Shown: one piece after another, positions 55,623 through 64,000 of the stretch
Layout of the letters: every line of letters begins with the position of its first letter
Position numbering within the stretch: position 1 is the first letter of the stretch
Origin: Brienomyrus brachyistius
Taxonomy: Eukaryota > Chordata > Actinopteri > Osteoglossiformes > Mormyridae
Direction of reading: 5' to 3'
Assembly: GCF_023856365.1 (NCBI RefSeq)
Contig: NC_064540.1
Coordinates: forward strand, 30,402,974 to 30,466,973
DNA: 64,000 bases
Notes under the pieces: generated by a model
The model's input: only the letters and a program-made list of their open reading frames with translations
Database searches by the model: none
Told to the model about the DNA's origin: nothing
Translations under genes and position numbers: made by a program

Positions 55623-56741
55623 ACTGTGTATGAGTAGCATTTATGCTGTTTCTTGAGTGTGAGCTAGTACATAAACCAGCTAGTGCTCACCATTGCAAAA
55701 ATACTCTAGCTTTCTGTCATACACATTTTTTTATTTTCTTACATTGTCCGTTTTTGTTCATAGTCTGTAATATTCTGAATAACGACAATGTAGAGGAAAA
55801 ACAGATTAAATTCTCCTTGTTTGTAATTTCCCCATGTAATCCACTGCCTTGTGGTAAGAGGTGCAAAAGTCAGACGCGTTGAATGATGAGGATACGATAT
55901 TGAGTTTAGTTCTTGAGAGGATTTATTCATATGATATTTTAACACACAGTACTTTGAACTGGTTTGTTTGGCGCAAAAGGGCCGATATGCAGACACCATC
56001 ACACATGGCAAATACGGTCAATGACTGTTTCACTTTGCACCTTCAGCCCTGAGCCGCGTAATCTCAGCACCTTTAATAACAACCATTGCTGCCTCCTACA
56101 GGTGGGAATACACTTAGACAATAGTAAATATCACTAAGGCAGGCAAGTACCTCTCGTTTCAAGTGTTGCAATACTATATAACATTATATTATAAACAATA
56201 AATACGAATAAATAAAAACATTAAACAAATAAACATAATCAATAATATTCATGAATAATTATGCTTAATATACAAATAAAAGAATAGCTCCTGCAGATGA
56301 TTTCAGATAACTACTGGAACAATGAGTTCTGGAGGGGAGCAAGCTCTGTTACATGCTATAGAAATGTTGATCTGATTCCTTTCATTATCAGATTGTTACC
56401 ACTGTTAAAAACCACAGATATTGTATTCTGATTGTATGCATTTCCTTATTAGGGCATGTCAGTTACTTCTGTTAAAAATCAGTTTATTCTGACGTCGTAA
56501 ATTTCCTGACCAGAGTTTACCCTCTTTAAAGTGATGGAGGTCCACTTGTGCCAAAGATACATCGATATGCATATGAGATTTCGTTTGTGCCAAAAATATG
56601 TAAATAGCACACAGTCCATGTCGACTGAGCATGTGACAAAGAATTTTTCTGTGACAATTCTATTTTGTCAATGAGTTTGTCTGTGGAGCCCCTGAAGGGA
56701 CCTAATGGTGTCCGCTAATTAGATACCCAGAAATAAACTGT

Positions 56742-58235
56742 GTGGCTCCTGCCCAAGCATTGCTGCCCAAACAGCAGCTTCCTCCTTATGCCACCGAGGG
56801 AGGAGTAGCCAGTGGTTCCCCTGCCCCTTCCCCTCTCCCCCCTGCAGACGAGGATCATAACCATTCAGCACCCGACTCTACCTCCTTCTCGGTGAAGAAG
56901 TGCCGTGGCGAAACACTCAGGCAGCAGGACGAGGTAGCAGATATTCTTGCCCCTATGTTGGTATGTCCAAATCCTCAAGGGGGAGATAAGGTTTGCTCAT
57001 CTGACACTGTAGATGAAGGAGTTGAACATAAGAACATAAGAACTATACAAACGAGACGAGGCCATTCGGCCCATCAAGCTCGCTTGGGGAGAACTAAACT
57101 AATAGCTCAGAGTCGTTAAAATCTTATCTAGCTCTGATTTAAAGGAACCCAAGGATTCAGCTTGCACTACATTATCAGGAAGACTATTCCATACTCTACA
57201 CGCTGCGTAAAGAAGTGCTTCCTTAAATCCAGCTTGAAATGTTCTCCCGCTAATTTCCACCTATGGCCACGAGTTCGTGTATTTAAACTAATGCTGAAGT
57301 AACTATTTGGTTGAACAGCATCCAAACCTGTTAGAATCTTATATACCTGGATCATGTCCCCCCTCAATCTCCTTTGCTTGAGACTGAACAGATTTAGCTC
57401 AAGTAACCGTTCCTCGTATGACATTCCTCTAAGACCAGGAATCATTTTTGTGGCCCTACGCTGCACCTTTTCTAAGGCCACAATGTCCTTTTTAAGATAT
57501 GGTGACCAAACCTGCACACAATATTCTAGGTGAGGTCTCACCAAGGAATTGTATAATCTTAGCATTACCTCCCTTGACTTAAACTCCACACACCTGGAGA
57601 TATACCCCAACATCCTATTGGCCTTTTTTATTGCTTCCCCACACTGGCGAGAATGGGACATGGAAGCATCAACATACACACCAAGGTCTTTCTCATGATC
57701 AGCTACCTTTATTTCAGTGACACCCATGAAATACCTGTACTTTATATTTCTGCTCCCTAGATGGAGTACCTTATATTTATCGACGTTAAATTTCATCTGC
57801 CAGGTATCGGCCCAGTCACTAATTAAATCAAGATCCCGCTGTAGCTGCTGAGCCACTAATTCAGTATCTGCTACACCACCCACCTTGGTGTCATCTGCAA
57901 ATTTCACCAGTTTACTGTATATATTGGTATCCATATCATTTATGTAAATTAGGAACAATAGTGGTCCTAAAATCGAACCCTGCGGTACCCCACTATGAAC
58001 GCAAGCCCACTGTGAGTTGAAGGACATTGCCAGTGACCTGCTGGACCCCAGGCAGAACAGGCCTCACCATGCGACAGCCCTTCAGAGACTGGTCCTCCTG
58101 CGCATGGACTGGGGCATGATGCATCAGTTTAAACAGGAGCCTGGTAAATCCTGCGAGTGCTACACCAAGCGACTGATGGCAGCATTCTCCAACTACAGTG
58201 GGATGGACTCCACAACGGACCGAGAGTGTATGTGA
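56742..58235 (+). pseudogene. endogenous retrovirus gag remnant, split by a LINE
   Basis: 56742-57018 encodes a Pro-, Ala- and acid-rich segment starting MAPAQALLPKQQLPPYA, like the matrix/linker part of a retroviral gag. After the LINE (57027-58013) the frame continues at 58022-58235 with capsid-like sequence: FKQEPGKSCECYTKRLMAAF resembles the major homology region. The copy ends abruptly at 58235, where family R begins. No protease or pol follows directly. It is a dead, old copy, possibly of the same class-I family as the pol at 14.8-16.6 kb. Confidence 0.55.
57027..58013 (-). mobile_element. CR1-like LINE with 8-bp target duplication
   Basis: The minus-strand frame from 58027 to 57167 keeps VPQGSILGPLLFLIYINDM, the FADD active-site box (KLVKFADDTK) and the same C-terminal region as the 8795 copy. 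It shifts frame near 57200, shortly before the normal end. The 3' end is the octamer run (read on the plus strand as 'gaacataagaacataag'). GAGTTGAA occurs at 57019-57026 and again at 58014-58021. The copy is 5'-truncated. Confidence 0.9.
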
Positions 58236-58239
58236 TGTA

Positions 58240-58600
58240 AAATACACTAAGATAGGTAAAAACTCTTTTGTGGACTAAGTAAAACAAACATTTTATGTTC
58301 TAGTTTTCTTAAAACTACTGAAACAAATAATTGGCTACACTGCAGTTCCGCTGTTTTGTTTGGCACCCCTGCATGTCGTGCATTGTGTGGAAAAAACCTG
58401 AAGGCTGAGGAATGTTACGTAACACAGCTAGAATGTAAAAACTCTCTCTGATGTAATTCACTGCATAAAACCAATGGTGTTAAGTGTGATGTCTTCTTCA
58501 TAACACTCCCTGATGTTTGTGTCCGTGACCATGAGATAGGGTGGGCTGCTTTTCTTCCTTCCTTTGACTAGTATTCCTCCTAAATTGTTCATCTGTATTT
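58240..58600 (+). repeat. dispersed repeat family R, copy 3 (longest)
   Basis: Contains the wording of both other copies, in order: the part shared with 16604-16765 ('ggctacactgcagttccg' and on) and the part shared with 5505-5720 ('gaccatgagatagggtgg', 'ttgactagtattcctcc'). It abuts the retroviral gag fragment. Confidence 0.65.
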
Positions 58601-58632
58601 GCTGCATTGGTACTTGATGTGCGTGTGCCTTG

Positions 58633-59168
58633 TGTCACGATCGCCATTTAACGGGAGCGGCGGACGGGCAGGAAACAGGCTAGGCAGGCAGGATACGGGG
58701 ATTTATTAGGAACACGGGGTGCAGGAAACATCTCACGCAGACGGACTTCAATGACGGACACTGAACTCTAGTAAGACATGAACTCAAATAGACAGGACTG
58801 ATTGAAAATAATCGGACACAGCTGGGTACGATCAGGGAAGCACACGTGGATAATCAGGGGGCGTGGCACACACGGTGGTCAGACTGTCCGGGACCTCCTC
58901 GGGGACTAGGGCAGGAAAGTCTGGAGCTGGGTCAGGGACAGGAGTGGGGCCAGGAACAAGAGCCCCAGGGGGCACAGTCATTTGAGGCGGAGGGAGCGCC
59001 TCGGGCGTGGGCTCTGGGGCCGCAGGGGGCAGCGGAGGCGGCTGCTCAGGAGCTACGGGCAAAGCAGGCGGCGGCTGCTCGGGCTCTGGGGCCGCAGGGG
59101 GCAGCGGAGGCGGCTGCTCGGGCTGCGCAGGAGCTATGGGCGACGAAGGCAACTGCTCAGACGCTGTA
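58633..59168 (-). mobile_element. self-priming LTR element, copy 3, truncated
   Basis: Minus strand. The LTR (58633 to about 58880) ends GATCGTGACA as in copy 1 and keeps GTCCGTCATT (58759-58750). A proline-rich frame (59152-58832) with repeated PEQPPPLPPAAPEP units precedes it in sense. The rest of the element is missing where L2 sequence starts, near 59170. Confidence 0.75.
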
Positions 59169-59174
59169 GCAGGA

Positions 59175-61152
59175 ACCCAGGACTTTATGCTCAGCCCACT
59201 GCTGTTAACTCCGATGACTCACAACTGAGCAGCAATGCACATTTCGAATTCCATCATCAACATCAGGCAGATGACAAGACTGTTGTGGGTCTCATCAATA
59301 AAAACGGTGACTCAGCATACAAAGAGGAAGTGTGATGACTATCGGACTGCTGCAGAGCCAACAACCTGTCTCTGAATGTTGACCAAAGAGATGGTTGTTG
59401 ACGTTAGAAGAACACAAAACACAGAGTGACCACTCTCTGCTGCACATCGATGGCTCATCTGTGGAGATCGTAGAGAGTACCAGATTCCTTGTTGTCCATC
59501 TGGCGGAGAATCTCACCAGGTCCTTCAACATCAGCTCCATAGTAAGGAAAGCACAGCAGCACCTCTACTCTCCACGGAAGCTCAGAAAAGCCCATCTCCC
59601 ATTCTCACACTCTATTGGGGAACTGTTGAAAGCACCCTGAGCAGCTGCATCACGGTCTGCTTTGAGAACTGTGTCGCCTCAGATCACAAGTCCCTACAAC
59701 AGATAGTGATGACAGGTGAGAAAATCATTGGGAGTATCGTGTTAGAGAAATATGTACTTTTTTTATCATCATTTTGCTAGACGCTTAGAAACAACACCCT
59801 GCCGCAGCTTGATCTTAATTGAGCAATAACACGTCTCAAGAACTGTCGCTTGAATATTTCCACCCCATATATGGTGACAAACAATGTTCAATGTCAGTTG
59901 CATATCCTGTTTGTGTACCTCAATAAAAGACACTGCGAGGGGAGTTACTCTTTCGAAGTTGGCTGAGTTCGACTGAGAGGCTGACACCTCGAGGTCAGGA
60001 CCGGGCTTCCCTTTGTAAGGAAAAGTGGTAAAAATGTCCCAAGGTTCTTGGTTGATCATTTGAATGCAGACAATGTTAGGAATTTATGATCATGGGGGAA
60101 GCCAGGGAGAGAATGGGGGTTCCAGTTGGCACCACTATGGTGATAAGGATAAGATAAGGTGATAAGAATTGAATTACAATGATCATAAAAGTCTCCACCC
60201 TGTCCTGTCCCGTCCCTGTCTCAGGATCCTCACACTCCAGGGGGTCACTCTTTATATGTAAATTCACTCACAACACCTACACACAACACCTTGGTGGGGA
60301 GGTCCTTTTTGGGTATAAAGGGGGGTGAAGAACTGTCTTCAATTTGTATCTGAGCTGCCTTTCAGTACCCGGTGTGTCTCTACACTGTATTACATTGTAT
60401 TATTTTTGCTGTTCAATAAACCATCATTTTGCTGAAACTGCGGAGACTCTGCAAGTGGATTCCCTACACCTTGCAGCAAGTAAAACGTCATCACAGCTGT
60501 CTGTGTTGTTCTGTGTTCAGAGACTGGTTTGTTTCCAGCGCATCTTCAGAAGAAGATAACCCTAACATATCTCTCCCCTCCATCACAGATATTCACACCA
60601 CACACTGCATCCGCAAAGCCACCACCATTGTGGATGACCCCACCCACCCCTCACATTATCGTTTCACCCTCCTGCCTTCTGGAAATAGGTCCCGGAGCAT
60701 TCGGGCCTTCACAGCCAGACTCAAACAGCTTTATCCCCCATGCCGTCAGACTACTGAACTCTCAGGGACTAATCTGATACCACACACACATACACTCATT
60801 AACACACTTTATTATTTAACTACTATTTTTTATCTTATTGTCGCCATGTTTACAGTTACTTTTATTTATTTTTATTGCTACCTCATTGGACAACCAAACT
60901 GCGCCTTCTCAGTACTGGGTTTACTGTGCTGTTTGTGCTCGTTGGTGTCAGTTGTCCTCTCTTTTTGCACTGTCCTGCAATGTTTGCACAGTTTTTGCTC
61001 ATTATGCACCATACAGTATGTTGCTAGGTTGGTATGTGTTAGTCTTCTGTTAATTTAAGTAGCACCTTGGTCCGAGGGAAACAGTTTCTTTTGTAACTGT
61101 ACTATACTCAACTGTGTAAAGTTAAAAATAACATTAAAGACCTACTTGACTT
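59175..61152 (+). mobile_element. L2-type LINE, split by a solo LTR
   Basis: 59175-59739 carries reverse-transcriptase C-terminal sequence (ADDKTVVGLINKNGDSAY, LLHIDGSSVEIVESTRFL, SIVRKAQQHLYSPRKLRKAH) with one frame change. 60568-60775 continues with LPSITDIHTTHCIRKATTIV, DPTHPSHYRFTLLPSGNRSR and ends LYPPCRQTTEL, followed by a 3' region to 'taaagacctacttgactttt'. The two parts join in order once the LTR at 59740-60567 is skipped. Confidence 0.8.
59740..60567 (+). mobile_element. solo LTR inside the L2 LINE
   Basis: 828 bp, beginning TGTTAG and ending CTAACA (inverted ends). It has a TATA box (GGGTATAAAGGGG near 60309) and AATAAA at about 60414, giving a U3-R-U5 layout. A likely duplication TATC(g/t) flanks it. 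No internal coding sequence remains, so it arose by LTR-LTR recombination. Retrovirus-like family, not further identified. Confidence 0.75.
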
Positions 61153-61500
61153 TTACTGAACAGGTGCTAAAGTGAAATTACTTGCTTCTGGGAAAGAACT
61201 CCAGCTGAAATTCTGTACAACAATTATGGGAGACATATGGGAAGGACGCGGTGTCAGACCTGCCCCAGTGGGACGAATGTGGTTTTCCTAGTAACAGCAG
61301 CTTCAGTCCCAATCAGATAAGCCAGATGCGTCTGAAATTAGAGGAACGGGATCAGACTGGTTGCTCAGGGACTAATGTGGTAGAACTAAAACAGAGACAA
61401 ATTGGACGGTGTTTCAATTGTGGGAAAATGAGACAAAGCAGGCAGAGGAGATGCGGGTGGCAAAGAAGCATGAGATAAGGAATGCAGAGAATGTGGATGA
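61153..61500 (+). pseudogene. possible retroviral gag nucleocapsid remnant
   Basis: A frame at 61251-61478 contains RCFNCGK, the start of a CCHC zinc knuckle, without the His-Cys half. Position and strand would suit the tail of the gag at 56.7-58.2 kb, separated by nested insertions. Evidence is one half motif and context. Confidence 0.3.
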
Positions 61501-61689
61501 GGGTGAGACTCCTGTGAAAACTGTGTATTGAAAATTAGGGCCATAGTATTGTCATCCATCCTGTCAGGGTATGGAAATACACTGAGGGTAAATGGCCTAA
61601 TGCAGGAAGTGTCTTAATCCTATAACATCCAGCTGATTCAGGCTGTGGGGGACAGTGTAGTACTGCACTCTTCTGGCTGGGACCTTGAC

Positions 61690-61910
61690 TAAATGAATGA
61701 ATGTTACATTTATACAGCCCTTTTCTAAGATACACAAAGAGCTTTACAGAAGCACTGGGGAGCCACTTCAACCCAAACGTGAGGCAGCAGGAGAGGGGGC
61801 CCAGGCAGAGAGAACAGCCAACAAGAGGGGTGCTTCCACAGACAGGACGGGGGCCCCGGCAGACCAACGCTGACGACTCCTGGGACCAAGTCAACAGAGC
61901 AGCTGTCGTC
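61690..61910 (+). repeat. common fish dispersed repeat fragment
   Basis: 'ttacatttatacagccctt' and 'cacaaagagctttacagaag' followed by a Gly/Arg-coding-looking GC-rich part. It is a frequent fish repeat; the class is uncertain. Confidence 0.35.
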
Positions 61911-61929
61911 ATTGTGACTCACCCTCATA

Positions 61930-62207
61930 CATCCATCCATTGTCTAAACCGCTTATGCTACTGGGTCGCGGGGGGTCCAGAGCCTATCCTGGAAGGATCT
62001 GTGCACGAGGCAGGGAACAACCCAGGACGGGGGGGCAGCTCATTGCAAGGCACATTCACACACCATTCACACACACATGCACTCCTACGGCCAATTTAGC
62101 AAGAGAGAACATGCAAACTCCCCACACATGTGACCCAGGCGGAGACTCGAACCTGAGTCCCAGTGGTGGGAGGTAACAGTGCTAATCACTGCACCACCAA
62201 GCAGCCC
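61930..62207 (-). mobile_element. SINE family S with internal deletion
   Basis: The tail (catccatccattg) and the head ('gcaccaccaagcagcccc') are both present. About 80 bp of the centre are missing around 62102. Confidence 0.7.
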
Positions 62208-62689
62208 CACCCTCATACATGATTTCTGATTCTTGATTTTAATCCCCTTTTCTGTTTTTGGCAACATATAAAGTGCTGTGAATGTCACTGTCAGATTGTC
62301 ATATCATCCTCCAGTTGTCCCTTGTCACCCTGGATGCACATTGAGTGTTTGCTAAATATTTTATCTTGTAGTGTTCCTGATTTTTTCCTGTGTTTTAATT
62401 TGCAATTCTCAAATTTCATGACTGGCATCCGTGGGGACGATTAATTAAACCTGTTAACTCTGCACTTCAATTTCAAACTGTTGGTAACATGTGTACATAT
62501 TTTTGTCTGATCTTTTCACCACCAGGTGGCGATATAGCAACTCCAGAGTTATTGATGGCTAGAACAAAAAAAACACAGTAACACAGAGGTGTAGCTAAAA
62601 ATTCTGGGCCCCTGACAGAATGTCACCTTGCGCCCTCTGTCGAATTTTACATTCTGTGAAAGAGATTTGTTGAGCCATCTTCCAATGTA

Positions 62690-63600
62690 ATCCAATCCAG
62701 CTCTTTATTTGAAAAGCACTTTAAACAACCTTATGGACCAAAGTGCTGCACAAAGGAATAAATAAAAACATTCACACACTTAAAAACGAAGTAAAAGAAA
62801 TTTAATAAAAACCAAAACATTCAATGTGAGTAAAAGGCCATTAATAAAAATTTAAAAAAATCAATTAATTAATAAAGAAAAGGCTAAGATTAAAATAAGA
62901 TTTACTATTAAAATTAACATCTCACAATGTGTCAAAGGTGAAGGAGAAGAGATTAGAAGAGATTTAAAAACGGACAGAGGGGATTCCTCTCTAATGTGAA
63001 AAGGCAAGTCATTCCACATTTTAGGAGCTGCGACTGCAAAGGCTCGATCCCCTCTAAGCTCACGCTGAGTCTTAGGAACCGTCAGGAACAGCTGATCAGC
63101 TGACCTGAGAGAGCGGGTGGGGGTGTAAGGGTGAAGCAGCTCACAGAGGTCAGATGGAGCAAGACCACTGAGGGCTTTAAAAGCAAATAACAGAATTTTA
63201 AAATGAATCCTAAAATGTACGGGCAGCCAGTGGAGTGAGGCTAAAATGGGGGAGACATGCTCATATTTCCATGTGCGGCAGCATTTTGAACCTTCTGGAG
63301 GTGAACAATAGTGGAGCCTCTAACCCCAACATAGAGGGCGTTACAGTGGTCCAAACTAGTAGTGACAAAAGAGTGGATTACTGTCTCAAAGTGCTGCCTA
63401 GAAAGAATTGGCTTTATTTTGGCCAACTGCCTCAATTGTAAAAAGCTTGACTTGACAACTAACCTTATCTGAGTGTCAAACTTAAGGTTGGTGTCGACTT
63501 TAACCCCTAGGTGTGTGATGACTGGTTTACAATATTGTTCCAAGGAACCTAAAATTACAGTGGAGGTCAGAGGAGTGGAGTTACCAAAAACCAACACTTC
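62690..63600 (-). mobile_element. LINE 3' fragment (unrelated to the CR1-like copies)
   Basis: Minus strand: HLGVKVDTNLKFDTQIRLV, LRQLAKIKPILSRQHFETVI, TTSLDHCNALYVGV and LQKVQNAAA; then, after a deletion and frame change near 63245, PILASLHWLPVHFRIHFKIL, AFKALSGLAPSDLCELLHPY, RAFAVAAPKMWNDLPF. This is the C-terminal part of a fish LINE reverse transcriptase. Its 3' untranslated end lies at about 62690-62780. 62208-62689 has no gene; 62585-62645 looks like a decayed hAT-type scrap. Confidence 0.8.
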
Positions 63601-63789
63601 TGTCCATTACCTCCCCACTTCCTTGTTAGTTACAATATTTGTTCTGCATTACTGTACTGCTTTGGAGCCTTTTGATATTAAGGTGAATAACACAGGTGAA
63701 AAATTAAGGTGAAAAAAGAGACAGATGCATTGACAGCAGTCGTGGCCACACTTTGGACTGGGAGTGTAAGAGCAAAGGAAACTGAATCC

Positions 63790-64000
63790 ACTATGTTCTG
63801 TCCTGTAAATTTTTATTAAACACCACATGACACACATACGAGTCCTGTTTTAACTTTCAGGGCTGATGGTCTGCAGCCTGGCTTGTGTTCTACAGTGCAG
63901 CGCAGGTGCAGTCACTGTGCTGAGCCCGGCGTTATATTAATGACGCAGCCTTTCACACTGACCAGTGAGAAATAACCTTGAAAATGACTGTGCTCTTTGT
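63790..64000 (-). other. possible 3' end of a gene entering from the right edge
   Basis: Minus strand: a short frame with CTVEHKPG, reminiscent of the last strands of an immunoglobulin C domain, then AATAAAAATTTACAGG near 63812, a good polyadenylation signal. The window ends before anything can confirm it. Confidence 0.15.

Noticed and set aside
58017..58235. The 72-codon plus frame beginning MKDIASDLL as a whole gene
   Set aside because: Its first codons derive from the target duplication and LINE junction; it is only the continuation of the interrupted gag remnant.

Overview
The window looks like euchromatic DNA of a ray-finned (teleost-type) fish. The grounds are short GT-AG introns, a NITR-like immune V-J exon, a chemerin (rarres2)-like gene, and a very dense fish-style repeat load: CR1-like and L2-like LINEs, tRNA-headed SINEs, Tc1, hAT and EnSpm-like DNA transposons, gypsy and retrovirus remnants. 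No prokaryotic features are present. Host coding sequence is sparse, and most of the longer open frames belong to mobile elements or low-complexity arrays.

Layout. 0-8 kb: a dispersed repeat, a 71-bp minisatellite that appears to descend from a LINE reverse transcriptase, a SINE, a two-exon NITR-like V-J unit (2089-2636), a hAT C-terminal scrap, a perfect-arm foldback, and a nested SINE. 8-20 kb: a CR1-like LINE inside a small tandem duplication, a decayed class-I endogenous retrovirus on the minus strand (RNase H, integrase, env), and a dead Tc1 element. 20-25 kb: a broken zinc-finger EnSpm-like transposase gene, then a repeat carrying two back-to-back 781-bp units, each with a tRNA-Leu-like pseudogene; a second copy of the host repeat at 54.2 kb preserves the empty site. 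25-29.6 kb: a gypsy integrase tail and an isolated promoter with CCAAT, heat-shock and TATA elements followed by an A-rich leader exon. 29.6-38.7 kb: a satellite of about 240 bp that has taken several insertions.

The most striking of those insertions is a 3.2-kb LTR retroelement (30688-33884). It has identical 286-bp LTRs, a 5-bp target duplication and no gag-pol. Its single long proline-rich reading frame starts inside a primer-binding site that is complementary to the element's own LTR, which is the self-priming arrangement known from Tf1/sushi gypsy elements. Two diverged relatives lie at 37.4-38.6 kb and 58.6-59.2 kb, and both keep the complementary motif.

39-44 kb: a four-exon chemerin-like gene on the minus strand, with one frame break in exon 1 and several transposon fragments in intron 3. 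44-50 kb: a chimeric LINE and a 46-bp satellite organised as a 14-monomer (644-bp) higher-order repeat, each monomer carrying a CTCF-like core. 50-64 kb: two clean MITEs, a hAT BED-finger scrap, a retroviral gag broken up by nested insertions, an L2 LINE split by a solo LTR, and another LINE fragment.

The genes do not form one pathway. The NITR-like and chemerin-like units are both immune-related but sit 37 kb apart, and nothing in the sequence links them. All calls come from reading the sequence; no database search was possible.
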